DNA of 64,000 nt from DASSUW01 sp963789005 (GTDB taxonomy: Bacteria; Actinomycetota; Thermoleophilia; Solirubrobacterales; Solirubrobacteraceae): assembly GCA_963789005.1 (NCBI GenBank), contig CAWBIZ010000005.1, positions 372,001 to 436,000 on the forward strand, in the 5' to 3' direction. Under the pieces are notes generated by a model. That model was not told where the DNA came from and made no database searches. It saw only the letters and a program-made list of their open reading frames with translations. The position numbers were made by a program, and so were the translations under genes. Positions 50,187 through 59,323 of this stretch are shown piece by piece; the first letter of the stretch is position 1, and each line of letters starts with the position of its first letter.

Positions 50187-51728
50187 CTACTCCAGGTACT
50201 CGTAGGCCGGCAGCGTGAGGAACTCCGGGAAGTCGTCGTGCAGGGTCACGCGCTCGAAGACCTCGCGCGTCTCGCGCGGGCGGCCGCGCTCCCACACCTC
50301 GTCGCCGACCTCGTCGTGGATCCGCTGCATCTCCTGGTCGAGCACCTCGACGACGTGCTCGCGGGAGAACTTCCCGTGGCGGATCCACTGCCAGATCTGC
50401 GAGCGCGAGATCTCGGCCGTCGCCGCGTCCTCCATCAGGTTGTTGATCCCGGCGGCGCCGCGGCCACCGAGCCAGAACGAGATGTACTGGAAGCCGACGC
50501 TGACGTCGCTGCGCAGGCCCTCCTCCGTGACCTCGCCCGGGGTGGAGGCGGCGTCGAGCAGCTGCTCGGGGGACACGGAGACCTCGTCGCGCCGGCGGTC
50601 GATCTGGTTCGGCTTGCCTGAGAGCACGGCGTCGAACTGCTCCATCGCCACCTGCACGACGTCCGGATGTGCGACCCAGGTGCCGTCGAACCCCGCCTCG
50701 GCCTCGCGCTTCTTGTCCTCCCGCACGGCGGCGATCGCGCGCTCGTTGGCCTCCGCGTCCTTCCGCGAGGGGATCAGCGCGGCCATGCCGCCCATCGCGA
50801 ACGCCCCGCGGGCGTGGCAGGTCTTGACCAGCAGCTCCGTGTACGCGCGCATGAACGGGACCGTCATCTTCACGTCGTTGCGGTCCGGGAGCACGAACGC
50901 CGGGTCGTCGCGGAAGCACTTGATCATCGAGAAGATGTAGTCCCAGCGGCCGGCGTTGAGCCCGTACGAGTGGGCGCGCAGCTCGTACAGGATCTCGTCC
51001 ATCTGGAACGCGGCGGGCAGCGTCTCGATCAGGACGGTGGCGCGGATCGTCCCCGCGGGAACGCCGAGCGCGTCCTCGGTGAACGAGAAGACCTCGTTCC
51101 ACAGCCGCGCCTCGAGGTGGTGCTCCAGCTTCGGCAGGTAGAGGTAGAGGCCCAGCCCCTGGTCGTGCACCCGGCGGGCGTTGTGGAAGGCGTGCAGGCC
51201 GAAGTCGACCAGCGCGCCCGACACCGGATCGCCGTCGATCCGCAGGTGCTTCTCCGGCAGGTGCCAGCCGCGCGGGCGCACCAGCAGCGTCGCGGTCTCC
51301 TCGTTCAGCTCGTAGTGCTTGCCGTCCGAGCTGTCGTACGTGATCGTGCCGTCGATCGCGTCGATCAGGTTGACGTGGCCCTCGATCTGGTTCTGCCAGG
51401 TGGGGGAGTTCGCGTCCTCGAAGTCGGCCATGAAGCCGCGCGCGCCGGAGTTGAGCGCGTTGATGACGAGCTTGCGGTCGGTCGGCCCGGTGATCTCCAC
51501 CCGCCGGTCGTCGTAGTCGGCGCGCGGCGGCGCGACCTGCCAGTCGCCCTCGCGGATCTCGCGCGTCTCGTCGAGGAAGCCGGTCGGCGCGCCGCGCTCG
51601 CTGCGGGCCTGCAGGAGCGAGTTGCGGCGCGCCCCGAAGTGGTGGTGCAGGTCGCCCACGAAGGACAGCGCGTCGTCGGTCAGGATCGAGGCGAGGCGCT
51701 CGTCGGTCGGCGCGATGTCCAGGCTCAC
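50187..51728 (-). CDS. aceB: Malate synthase (A type)
   Basis: 513 residues from the GTG at 51728, which overlaps the glcF stop by 4 nt. Signatures are RKLVINALNSGARGFMADFE, DANSPTWQNQIEGHVNLIDA, RPRGWHLPEKHLRIDG, VLIETLPAAFQMDEILYELR and the C-terminal GINNLMEDAATAEISRSQIW with the catalytic Asp. It joins glyoxylate and acetyl-CoA to malate. As last gene of the glycolate operon it consumes the glyoxylate made by GlcDEF. No isocitrate lyase is in the window. Confidence 0.95.
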   Translation of the reverse strand: MSLDIAPTDERLASILTDDALSFVGDLHHHFGARRNSLLQARSERGAPTGFLDETREIREGDWQVAPPRADYDDRRVEITGPTDRKLVINALNSGARGFMADFEDANSPTWQNQIEGHVNLIDAIDGTITYDSSDGKHYELNEETATLLVRPRGWHLPEKHLRIDGDPVSGALVDFGLHAFHNARRVHDQGLGLYLYLPKLEHHLEARLWNEVFSFTEDALGVPAGTIRATVLIETLPAAFQMDEILYELRAHSYGLNAGRWDYIFSMIKCFRDDPAFVLPDRNDVKMTVPFMRAYTELLVKTCHARGAFAMGGMAALIPSRKDAEANERAIAAVREDKKREAEAGFDGTWVAHPDVVQVAMEQFDAVLSGKPNQIDRRRDEVSVSPEQLLDAASTPGEVTEEGLRSDVSVGFQYISFWLGGRGAAGINNLMEDAATAEISRSQIWQWIRHGKFSREHVVEVLDQEMQRIHDEVGDEVWERGRPRETREVFERVTLHDDFPEFLTLPAYEYLE

Positions 51729-52945
51729 GGGCGGCTCCCTCGGATCGAATGGTCGAGCAGGGTCATGGGGTGGTGGATCGGGACCGGCTGCTCCATGTGG
51801 GCGGCGATCTGGATCGCGCAGCCCGGGTTGGCGGCGGCGATCGCCTCGGCGCCGGTGGCAGCCAGGTTCGCCGCCTTGCGGCGGCCCAGCTCGGCGGCGG
51901 GCTCGGGCTGCACGAGGTTGTAGATGCCGGCCGAGCCGCAGCACAGCTCCCAGTCGGCGGGCTCGACCAGCTCGAGTCCCGGGATGCCGCGCAGCAGCGC
52001 GCGCGGCTGCTCGCGCACGCCCTGAGCGTGGGCGAGGTGGCACGCGTCGTGGTAGGCGACCTTCAGCGGCACCGGTTGGCGCGTGGCTCGCGGCTCGTCC
52101 TCGGCCAGCAGCTCGTGCACGTCGAGCACCTTCGCCGAGAACGCCTCGGCCCGGTCGTCGCCCTCGAACAGGTAGCCGTACTCCTTCATCGCCGACCCGC
52201 AGCCGGCGACGTTGACGACCACGCGGTCGAAGCCGTCGTAGGCGTCGATCGTCTTGCGGGCGAGCTCGCGGGCCTCGTCCTCGACGCCGGTGTGGAGCTG
52301 GAGCGCGCCGCAGCAGCGCGGCTGACGGGGCGCGTGGACCTCCCAGCCCTCGGCGGCGAGCACGCGCACGGTGGCCGCGTTGACGTCGTTGAAGAAGACG
52401 CGCTGCACGCAGCCCTGCATCAGCGCGACGCGCCCGCGGCGCTCGCCGACGGCCGGGGTGACCTCGGGCAGCCGGCGCAGGGCGGCGCGCACCGGCACGC
52501 GCGGCGCCAGCTCCCCGAACGGCACCTTGATCGGCAGCTTCTGCTGCAGCGCCATGAACGGGACGGCGGCGCGCAGCCTGCCCGGATGCGTGAAGAGCGC
52601 GAAGATGCCCTTGCGCAGCAGCCGCTCTCGCCGCGACCGCGGGCCGTGGCGCTCCACCTGCGGCCGCGCTCGCTCGATCAACCGGTCGTACTGCACGCCC
52701 GAGGGGCAGGCGGTCACGCACGCCATGCACCCGAGGCAGCGGTCGAGGTGCGTGGTCATCTCCGCCGAGACCTCCGAGCCCTCCTCGTGGCCGATCCGCA
52801 TCAGCACGATCCGCCCGCGCGGCGAGTCCATCTCCTCCTCGAAGACCGCGTAGCTCGGGCACGTCGGCAGGCAGAAGCCGCAGTGCACGCAGTCCGTGAT
52901 CAGGTCGAGCTCGGGCGGGCGGGTGTCGTCCCAGGCGGTGGTCAT
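51725..52945 (-). CDS. glcF: Glycolate oxidase iron-sulfur subunit
   Basis: 406 residues. Two 4Fe-4S ferredoxin motifs are complete: CVHCGFCLPTCPSYAVFEEE and CLGCMACVTACPSGVQYDRL. Two cysteine-rich CCG domains follow, with PRCCGALQLHTG and ELCCGSAGIYNL. It passes electrons from the flavin subunits towards the respiratory chain. The ATG overlaps the glcE stop by 4 nt and the end overlaps aceB by 4 nt. Confidence 0.94.
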   Translation of the reverse strand: MTTAWDDTRPPELDLITDCVHCGFCLPTCPSYAVFEEEMDSPRGRIVLMRIGHEEGSEVSAEMTTHLDRCLGCMACVTACPSGVQYDRLIERARPQVERHGPRSRRERLLRKGIFALFTHPGRLRAAVPFMALQQKLPIKVPFGELAPRVPVRAALRRLPEVTPAVGERRGRVALMQGCVQRVFFNDVNAATVRVLAAEGWEVHAPRQPRCCGALQLHTGVEDEARELARKTIDAYDGFDRVVVNVAGCGSAMKEYGYLFEGDDRAEAFSAKVLDVHELLAEDEPRATRQPVPLKVAYHDACHLAHAQGVREQPRALLRGIPGLELVEPADWELCCGSAGIYNLVQPEPAAELGRRKAANLAATGAEAIAAANPGCAIQIAAHMEQPVPIHHPMTLLDHSIRGSRP

Positions 52946-54012
52946 AGGCCTCCTACGAAGGTGCCGGGGCGGAACGCGCCGGCGGGGTCGAAGCGCTCCT
53001 TGACGCGGCGCATCACGGCGAGCGCGCCGGGGTCGACCGCGGGCCACGGGTCGTCGATGCGGTCGGCGCCGTCGAGCACCGTGCACGCGCGCGGTGCCAT
53101 CGCCGCTCGAAGCGGCGCGACGTGGTCCGGCCCGGGCAGCGAGACCCACGAGAGGCCGAGCGCGGCGCGGGACACGAGCGAGGCGCCGGCCGGCAGCGCC
53201 CCGATCAGGCGCGCCAGGTCGCCGGCGCGACCGCTCACCTTGACGACGATCTCGCCGCGCTGGCGCTCGCGCTGCTCGGCCCAGCGCTCGGCGTCGTCCT
53301 CGTCGAGCTCGGTGTCGAGCGCGACGTGGGCGCGCGCGGCCTCGGCCCGCTCGCGCGCGGTGGCGCCGCCGAAGCGCACGTCGAGCCGGCCGGCGCCGTC
53401 GCGCCACGAGACGTCGAGCGAGTCGGCCTCGAGCGGCAGCGCGGCCAGCCGCGCGGCGGCGGCGGCCAGCGCGGCGGCGTCGTCGGTCGACGCGGTCACG
53501 GTGGCGGTGTGGGCGGGGGACGGGTGCAGGCGCAGCGCGACGCGCGCGATCAGCCCGAGCGTGCCGAACGAGCCCGCGAACAGCTTGGCGAGGTCGTAGC
53601 CGGCGACGTTCTTGATCACCTTCCCGCCCGACTTGGCGATCGTGCCGTCGGACAGCACCACGGTCATCCCGACCACCAGGTCGCGCACGCCGCCGTAGCG
53701 GTGGCGCAGCGGGCCCGAGTCGTTGGTGGCGATCACGCCGCCGATCGTTGCGGCACCCTCGTCGCCCAAGGGAGGGTCGAGCGCGAGCATCTGGCCGGCG
53801 GCGCCGAACGCCGCCTGCGCCTCCACGAGCGGCACGCCCGCCTCGAGGATTGCCGTGAAGTCGCCCTCGTTGTGCTCGAGGATGCGATTGAGGCCCCGCG
53901 TGTCGAGGTCCCAGGCCTCACCGCGCGGACTCCAGCCCAGCTTCGTCCCGCCGCCGCGGGGCCGCACGGACTCGTGCGCCCGGATCGCGGCAGCCGCCTC
54001 CTCGACCGTCAT
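52942..54012 (-). CDS. glcE: Glycolate oxidase FAD-binding subunit
   Basis: 356 residues. The FAD-binding PCMH domain shows SVRPRGGGTKLGWSPRGEAW, LNRILEHNEGDFTAILEAGV, DPPLGDEGAATIGGVIATND and LSDGTIAKSGGKVIKNVAGY. GlcE is the smaller flavin-domain partner of GlcD. The C-terminal half is more variable and Ala/Arg-rich. The ATG overlaps the glcD stop by one base (TGATG) and the stop overlaps glcF (ATGA). Confidence 0.92.
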   Translation of the reverse strand: MTVEEAAAAIRAHESVRPRGGGTKLGWSPRGEAWDLDTRGLNRILEHNEGDFTAILEAGVPLVEAQAAFGAAGQMLALDPPLGDEGAATIGGVIATNDSGPLRHRYGGVRDLVVGMTVVLSDGTIAKSGGKVIKNVAGYDLAKLFAGSFGTLGLIARVALRLHPSPAHTATVTASTDDAAALAAAAARLAALPLEADSLDVSWRDGAGRLDVRFGGATARERAEAARAHVALDTELDEDDAERWAEQRERQRGEIVVKVSGRAGDLARLIGALPAGASLVSRAALGLSWVSLPGPDHVAPLRAAMAPRACTVLDGADRIDDPWPAVDPGALAVMRRVKERFDPAGAFRPGTFVGGL

Positions 54013-55538
54013 CACATCCGCTCGGCCAGGCCCGCCGCCTCGAGCGGATGTTGCCGGTACTCGCCCGGGACCTCGCCGCACAGCCGGGGCGTCGGCATCA
54101 CCTTGCCGGGGTTCGCGAGGCCGGCGGGGTCGAACGCGCAGCGCAGGCGCTGGAACGCGTCGAGGTCCGCCTCTCCGAACATCTTCGGCATGTGCCGCTT
54201 CTTGTCGACGCCGACGCCGTGCTCGCCGGTGATCGAGCCGCCGGCCTCCAGGCACGCCTCGAGGATGCGGCCGGACAGCTCCTCGGCGCGCGCGGCCTCG
54301 CCCTCGACGGCGCCGTCGAAGCACACCAGCGGGTGCAGGTTGCCGTCGCCCGCGTGGAAGACGTTGGCCACGATCAGCCCGTACTCGCGGCCGAGCTCCT
54401 CGATCCGCTCCAGCACCTCCGGGAGCGTCGTGCGCGGGATCACGCCGTCCTGCACGAAGTAGTTCGGCGAGATCCGGCCCATGGCCGCGAACGCCGCCTT
54501 GCGCGCCTTCCAGAAGCGCTGGCGCTCGGCCTCGTCGCGCGCCACGCGCACGTCGTCGGAGCCGTGGCGGGCGCAGATCGCGGTGACCTCGTCGAAGCGG
54601 GCGTCGCACTCGCGCTCGGGGCCGTCAAGCTCCACCAGCAGCGCCGCGCCGCGGTTCGGGAACCCGGCGCGCGCCGCCTGCTCGGCGGCCTCGATCGCCT
54701 TCGCGTCCATCATCTCGATCGCGCCCGGGACGATCCCGCCTTGGACGATGTCGGACACCGCCTGGCCGGCCGCGCGCGTGGAATCGAAGAACGCCACCAG
54801 CGTGCGGACGGTCTCCGGCGCGGGGACGATCCGCAGCCACACCTTGGTCGCCACGCCGAGCGTGCCCTCGGAGCCGACGAAGGCGCCGAGCAGGTCGTAG
54901 CCCGGGGGATCGAGCTCGTAGCCGCCGACCTGGACGAGCTCTCCGTCCGGCAGCACCAGCTCCAGCCCGGTCACGTAGTTGGTCGTGAAGCCGTACTTGA
55001 AGCAGTGCGCGCCGCCGGAGTTCTCGGCGACGTTGCCGCCGATCGAGCAGACGATCTGGCTCGACGGGTCGGGCGGGTAGAAGAACGCCGGCGCGACGGC
55101 AACCGTCACGTTGGCGTTGGTCACGCCCGGCTCGACGCAGATGCGATGGTTGTCGAGGTCGATCTCGAGGATGCGCTTCATGCGCGAGAGCACGACCAGC
55201 ACGCCGTCCTCGACCGGCAGCGCGCCGCCGGAGAGGCCGGAGCCGGCGCCGCGGGCCACCCACGGGACCTCGGCGCGCGCGCACGCGGCGACCACGCGCT
55301 GTACCTCCTCGGCGGTGGCCGGGAGGACGGCGGCGGCCGGGATCGCCGTGTACTGCAGGAGCCCGTCGGACTCGTAGGTGCGCAGCTGGTGCTCCTGCGT
55401 GAAGACCCAGTCGTCGCCGCAGACCCGCCGCAGCTCGTCCACCAGCGCGCGCAAGTCGCGCGGCGCAGCGTCCGCTTGGGCGGCCGGGGCCGTGATCGTG
55501 GGGCCTTCGGGGGCTGCGTCTCTCACACGACCATCCAT
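54012..55538 (-). CDS. glcD: Glycolate oxidase subunit GlcD (FAD-linked)
   Basis: 508 residues. The FAD-binding domain shows VPWVARGAGSGLSGGALPVE, CVEPGVTNANVTVAVAPA, DPSSQIVCSIGGNVAENSGG and GSEGTLGVATKVWLRI. The C-terminal catalytic part has a NVFHAGDGNLHPLVCF segment (metal/substrate His) and GGSITGEHGVGVDKKRHMPK. It oxidises glycolate (or D-lactate) to glyoxylate (pyruvate). The context with glcE, glcF and malate synthase favours glycolate. The ATG lies 16 nt inside the 3' end of the permease gene. Confidence 0.94.
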   Translation of the reverse strand: MDGRVRDAAPEGPTITAPAAQADAAPRDLRALVDELRRVCGDDWVFTQEHQLRTYESDGLLQYTAIPAAAVLPATAEEVQRVVAACARAEVPWVARGAGSGLSGGALPVEDGVLVVLSRMKRILEIDLDNHRICVEPGVTNANVTVAVAPAFFYPPDPSSQIVCSIGGNVAENSGGAHCFKYGFTTNYVTGLELVLPDGELVQVGGYELDPPGYDLLGAFVGSEGTLGVATKVWLRIVPAPETVRTLVAFFDSTRAAGQAVSDIVQGGIVPGAIEMMDAKAIEAAEQAARAGFPNRGAALLVELDGPERECDARFDEVTAICARHGSDDVRVARDEAERQRFWKARKAAFAAMGRISPNYFVQDGVIPRTTLPEVLERIEELGREYGLIVANVFHAGDGNLHPLVCFDGAVEGEAARAEELSGRILEACLEAGGSITGEHGVGVDKKRHMPKMFGEADLDAFQRLRCAFDPAGLANPGKVMPTPRLCGEVPGEYRQHPLEAAGLAERM

Positions 55539-57187
55539 GACAGCACTGCGGTGGACTGCAACAGGACTATCACGCACATGATCAACAGGAGCGCCAGGCT
55601 CCATCCGAGCACGCGCCGGAAGAGCTCGCCCTCCTGCCCCGCGAGGCCCACGGCGGCGGCGCCGATCGCGAGGTTCTGGGGCGAGATCATCTTCCCGAGC
55701 ACGCCGCCGGAGGAGTTGGCGGCCGCCAGCAGCGTGGGATCGAGTCCTGCCTCGCGGGCCGCCTGCACCTGCAGCGCACCGAACAGGGAGTTCGACGACG
55801 TGTCCGACCCGGTGACGGCCACGCCGAGCCAGCCGATGATCGAGGCCAGGAAGGCGAGCACGCCGCCCGCGCCTGCGATCCACTGCCCGAGCGTCAGCGT
55901 CTGCGCCGAGAAGTTCATGACGTACGCGAGCGCGAGCACGGAGGCGACGGTGAGCGTCGCCCACTTGAGCTGATTCAGCGTCTTGCCGTAGATGCCGAGC
56001 GCGCGCGCCGGGGAGATCCGCAGCACGAGCAGCGTCAGCAGGCCGGAGATCAGCAGCAGCGTGCCCGGGGTGGCCAGCCAGTTGAAGTTGAAGACCGCCG
56101 ACGACGGCTCCTCGCCGTCGGCGTTGAGCACGTTCAGGCCCGGCCAGTCGATCTCCCGCGTGGCACCCTCGAGCGCGTCCTTGATCGGGCCCAACTGGGC
56201 GAGCGAGAGGACGGCGATGATGATCAGGTACGGCGCGTAGGCGGCGAGCACGTCGCTGCGGGAGTCGCGCACGTGATCGCTGCGGCGGCGGACCTCCTCC
56301 TCGTGCGTGGTGTCGCTCGTCTCCGCCCCCGCGATCGCCGGCCGTGTGCCGGAGGGATCCATCCGCAGCGGCTCCGACGGCTGCCACACCCGCAGCAGCG
56401 CGACGATCGCTCCCGCGGAGAGCAGCGCGGCGACGATGTCGGTGATCTCGACCGACAGGTAGTTCGAGCACAGGAACTGGCCGATCGCGAACGTGAAGCC
56501 GCCGACGATCGCCGCCGGCCACGTCTGGCGCACACCGCGCATGCCGTCGACCATGCCGACGAGCACGAGCGGCACGATCAGCGCCAGGAACGGCGTCTGG
56601 CGGCCGACCATCGCTCCCAGGTCGTCCTTCGGCAGGCCGGTGATCTCGGCCAGCGTGATGATCGGCGTCGCGATCGCCCCGAAGGCCACCGGCGCGGTGT
56701 TGGCCACGAGCGCGACCGACGCCGCCTGGATCGGCTTGAAGCCGACGGCGAGCAGCATCGCCGCGGTGATCGCCACCGGGGCGCCGAAGCCGGCCAGCGC
56801 CTCGATCAGCGCGCCGAAGGCGAAAGCGATGATGACCGCCTGGATTCGCTGGTCGTCGGACACCGAGGCGAACGAGCGGCGCAGCACGTCGAAGTGCCCG
56901 GTCGCCTCGGTCACGTTGTGGATCCAGACCGCGTTCCAGACGATCCACATGATCGGGAAGAGGCCGAAGCAGGCGCCCAGGAGCGCGACGTTCAGGCCCT
57001 GGCCGACCGGCATCTCGTAGGCGATGATCGCCACGAGCAGGGCCACTGCCAGGGCGACGAGGGCGGCGACATGGGCCTTCAGCTTGAGCCCGCCGAGCAG
57101 CACGAACAGCGTGATCAGCGGCAGCGCGGCGAAGATCGCACTCGCGAACAGCGATCCGCCGACCGGGTCCAGCACCTGCTCGTACAT
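55523..57187 (-). CDS. lctP: L-lactate/glycolate permease
   Basis: 554 residues with ~13 hydrophobic segments, usual for the LctP/GlcA family. Visible motifs are IMWIVWNAVWIHNVTEATGH, FGALIEALAGFGAPVAITAA, VALVANTAPVAFGAIATPII, WLGVAVTGSDTSSNSLFGAL and AANSSGGVLGKMISPQNLAI. It takes up glycolate or lactate by proton symport. A strong GGAGGGGAGG Shine-Dalgarno precedes the ATG, unlike many other first genes here. It is the first gene of the operon lctP-glcD-glcE-glcF-aceB. Confidence 0.93.
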   Translation of the reverse strand: MYEQVLDPVGGSLFASAIFAALPLITLFVLLGGLKLKAHVAALVALAVALLVAIIAYEMPVGQGLNVALLGACFGLFPIMWIVWNAVWIHNVTEATGHFDVLRRSFASVSDDQRIQAVIIAFAFGALIEALAGFGAPVAITAAMLLAVGFKPIQAASVALVANTAPVAFGAIATPIITLAEITGLPKDDLGAMVGRQTPFLALIVPLVLVGMVDGMRGVRQTWPAAIVGGFTFAIGQFLCSNYLSVEITDIVAALLSAGAIVALLRVWQPSEPLRMDPSGTRPAIAGAETSDTTHEEEVRRRSDHVRDSRSDVLAAYAPYLIIIAVLSLAQLGPIKDALEGATREIDWPGLNVLNADGEEPSSAVFNFNWLATPGTLLLISGLLTLLVLRISPARALGIYGKTLNQLKWATLTVASVLALAYVMNFSAQTLTLGQWIAGAGGVLAFLASIIGWLGVAVTGSDTSSNSLFGALQVQAAREAGLDPTLLAAANSSGGVLGKMISPQNLAIGAAAVGLAGQEGELFRRVLGWSLALLLIMCVIVLLQSTAVLSWMVV

Positions 57188-57271
57188 CCAGCCTCCCCTC
57201 CGGGTACTCGCGATGGCCTACCCGGACCGCTTGCTCACACAACCTCTCCTTGCGTGGGCGACGTGGTTCCG

Positions 57272-57277
57272 TAGAGT
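57272..57277 (+). promoter_or_regulatory. -10 box (TAGAGT) for the gene at 57290
   Basis: TAGAGT ends 12 nt before the ATG at 57290, with no Shine-Dalgarno sequence. Confidence 0.4.
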
Positions 57278-57289
57278 GCGCGCATCGCC

Positions 57290-57685
57290 ATGGGCCCGAC
57301 CCGCGTCCTCGTCGTCGCGAACCGGACCGCGGCCACGCCGCGGCTCCTGGACGAGGTGCGCGCACGAGCATCCGCGGGGCCGTGCGAGTTCACGCTGCTG
57401 ATCCCTGACGCCGAGCAGCGCAGCATGGGCGACTGGACGCTCGACCACGCGCTGCCGCTGCTGGAGGCCGCTGCGGGGGCGCCGGTGCGGGGCCTCGTCG
57501 ACGGCCCGCATCCGTTCGAGGCGATCTACGAGGCCGTCCGCGCCGAGGACTTCGACGAGGTCATCCTCTCGACCATGAAGCGCAGCTACTCGCGCTGGGT
57601 CGCCGCCCGGCTGCCGCAGCGCGTCGCCGCGCTGGGCGTGCGGGTGACGACGATCGAGCCGTCGGTCCCGGTCGAGGCTCAGTAG
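57290..57685 (+). CDS. Small Rossmann-like protein, USP-related
   Basis: 131 residues. MGPTRVLVVANRTAATPRLL is a strand-loop-helix start, DFDEVILSTMKRSYSRWVAA holds the second phosphate-loop-like region, and the end VRVTTIEPSVPVEAQ forms the last strand. The shape fits half of a universal-stress-like nucleotide-binding domain. It is divergent from lctP (102 bp apart) and overlaps the queuosine-salvage gene convergently by 7 bp. Function unknown. Confidence 0.7.
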   Translation: MGPTRVLVVANRTAATPRLLDEVRARASAGPCEFTLLIPDAEQRSMGDWTLDHALPLLEAAAGAPVRGLVDGPHPFEAIYEAVRAEDFDEVILSTMKRSYSRWVAARLPQRVAALGVRVTTIEPSVPVEAQ

Positions 57686-58575
57686 TCGGTCGTCCGCGCC
57701 CGGTGGCGCGGGTGGGCCTTGTAGCGCGGGGCGGCGCCGCGGGTCCAGAGGATGTAGTCGACCGTGGTGGCGTCGGTGCCGCCGTGGGCCTCGACCAGCA
57801 GCTCGACGGCGTGCAGCGCGCAGGCGCGGATCTCGACCTCCTCGGGCGAGTCGTGCTCGATCAGCGTTTCCGCGTCGATGCGGGTGACGAGGTCGGGGTC
57901 GAACTCGAGCAGCCCGTCGATCCGGAGCACGTGCGGCACCAGGTTGTCGGCGAACAGCGTCAGCTCGGGCAGGTCCTCGGCGGGGGCGATGCCTGCCAGC
58001 GCGAGGTCGGCGGCCACGATCTGCGCGCGCTTGAAGAACGGGACCTCGATGCCGTCATAGGGCGACACGTCGCGCCACGTCGGCCAAGCGCCGAGGTGCT
58101 CGGCGAGCGCTGTGGCCGAGCCGTCGCCGGAGCGAGCGAGCGCGAGGAACGAGCCATCGTGCTCGTCGCGGACCCGCTCTCCGAGCTCGCGCAGATGGGT
58201 CGCGAAGTGCCTCATCAGCTCGTGCTCGGGGTCCTGGCCCACGACCCGCGCGATGTCCGCTGCGGTCATCGCGGCGAGCCCGTCGGCGCTCCACGGCCCG
58301 TGGGCGCGCAGGCCGGCCTCGACGGTGCGGAATCCGGACATCCCCGGCGCCTTGCGCAGCGTCGGGAACCAGCCCGAGCCGAAGTTGATCGCGTTCAGGG
58401 TCAGCACGAACGCCGCGCGCTCCTCGAGGCCGGCACCGTCGAGGTCGGGACCGGGCGGCGACTCCGCCGGTAGCGCGGCGGCGTACGGCTCGATCGCCTC
58501 CTCGACGATGCGGACGTGGCGGGCGTTTGCGGCGACCCGCGCGGCGGCGGCGCGGATCTCGCCGGTGAGGCTCAT
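57679..58575 (-). CDS. Queuosine-salvage protein Qng1-like (DUF2419)
   Basis: 298 residues. It shows the DUF2419 pattern: FVLTLNAINFGSGWFPTLRK, VSPYDGIEVPFFKRAQIVAA, LPELTLFADNLVPHVLRIDG, and EVEIRACALHAVELLVEA then TTVDYILWTRGA. In eukaryotes and some bacteria this family releases queuine from queuosine 5'-phosphate by N-glycosidic cleavage, salvaging the tRNA-modification base. It is the third gene of a minus-strand operon and overlaps the USP stop by 4 nt. The substrate in this organism is not proven. Confidence 0.85.
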   Translation of the reverse strand: MSLTGEIRAAAARVAANARHVRIVEEAIEPYAAALPAESPPGPDLDGAGLEERAAFVLTLNAINFGSGWFPTLRKAPGMSGFRTVEAGLRAHGPWSADGLAAMTAADIARVVGQDPEHELMRHFATHLRELGERVRDEHDGSFLALARSGDGSATALAEHLGAWPTWRDVSPYDGIEVPFFKRAQIVAADLALAGIAPAEDLPELTLFADNLVPHVLRIDGLLEFDPDLVTRIDAETLIEHDSPEEVEIRACALHAVELLVEAHGGTDATTVDYILWTRGAAPRYKAHPRHRARTTDY

Positions 58576-59006
58576 TGCACGACCAGCACCGGACGCTTCG
58601 TGTGGTGCAGGATCCCGGTCGAGACGCTTCCGAGGACGCTGGCGGCGAGCGTGGAGCGGCCGCGGCTGCCGACGACGATCACGCTCGCGTCGACGGCGTC
58701 GGCGGCTTCGAGGAGCGCGCCGAAGAACGGGCCGGCCGCCTTGACCGCGCGTGCCTCGGCGTCGAACCCGGCGGCGCGGGCCAGCTCGGCGCCTTCGGCG
58801 GCCATCGCCTCGGCGTCCTCACGGCCACCGGCGTCGAGGTCGTCGACGACCGGCCGGACCATGTCGCGGAGCACCAGATGCGGAGCGGACTCCGCGAACG
58901 AGGTCCACGCGGTCGCCACCACCGCGCGCTCGTGCCGCAGGGTCTCAGCGGCGCGCGCGATCGCCGCCTTGGCGTGGTCGGACCCGTCGTAGGCGATCAG
59001 CACCAT
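58572..59006 (-). CDS. Universal stress protein (UspA family)
   Basis: 144 residues, a single USP domain. MVLIAYDGSDHAKAAIARAA is the N-terminal strand with the nucleotide-contact Asp, and VIVVGSRGRSTLAASVLGSV then STGILHHTKRPVLVVQ is the ATP-binding G-2x-G-9x-G(S/T) end. ATP binding is therefore likely. It lies between the DUF1707 gene (5-bp gap) and the queuosine-salvage gene (ATGA overlap). Confidence 0.93.
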   Translation of the reverse strand: MVLIAYDGSDHAKAAIARAAETLRHERAVVATAWTSFAESAPHLVLRDMVRPVVDDLDAGGREDAEAMAAEGAELARAAGFDAEARAVKAAGPFFGALLEAADAVDASVIVVGSRGRSTLAASVLGSVSTGILHHTKRPVLVVQ

Positions 59007-59011
59007 GTCGG

Positions 59012-59278
59012 TCAGCGCGGCGGTTGGGACCGGAGGCGTTCCATGACCTGCTCCTTGATCTGCTCGGCGCGGTGGCGCTCCTCCGGCCGCTCGACCGCGA
59101 CGCCGGGCGCCAGCCCGGTCGTGGCCGCCGCGATGTCGTCGGTCGTGCGGGCGGCGTTCACGAGATCGGCGCGCGCCGCGAGGTCCTCGACCGTGAGCCG
59201 GCCGTCGACCGACGCCGATCGCAGCAGCACGAGCGCCTGCTCGCGGTCGTCGTCGCTTGCCAGCAGTGGCTCGGCCAT
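59012..59278 (-). CDS. DUF1707 (SHOCT-like) domain protein, 88 aa
   Basis: MAEPLLASDDDREQALVLLR begins the DUF1707 motif, continuing SASVDGRLTVEDLAARADLV then NAARTTDDIAAATTGLA. DUF1707 is a short N-terminal domain, usually followed by membrane helices; here the rest is a polar helix with no membrane segment. Role unknown. TAGCCT on the minus strand (59292-59287) ends 8 nt before the ATG. It is divergent from pcrA, 45 bp away. Confidence 0.8.
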   Translation of the reverse strand: MAEPLLASDDDREQALVLLRSASVDGRLTVEDLAARADLVNAARTTDDIAAATTGLAPGVAVERPEERHRAEQIKEQVMERLRSQPPR

Positions 59279-59286
59279 GCGGCCCA

Positions 59287-59314
59287 AGGCTACCTCCGGA
59301 CCGCCCGCTACCGT
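59287..59314. promoter_or_regulatory. Two divergent -10 boxes between DUF1707 and pcrA genes
   Basis: Minus strand TAGCCT (59292-59287) is 8 nt from the DUF1707 ATG. Plus strand TACCGT (59309-59314) is 9 nt from the pcrA ATG at 59324. No Shine-Dalgarno sequence precedes either start. Confidence 0.5.
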
Positions 59315-59323
59315 CAGTTCGGG

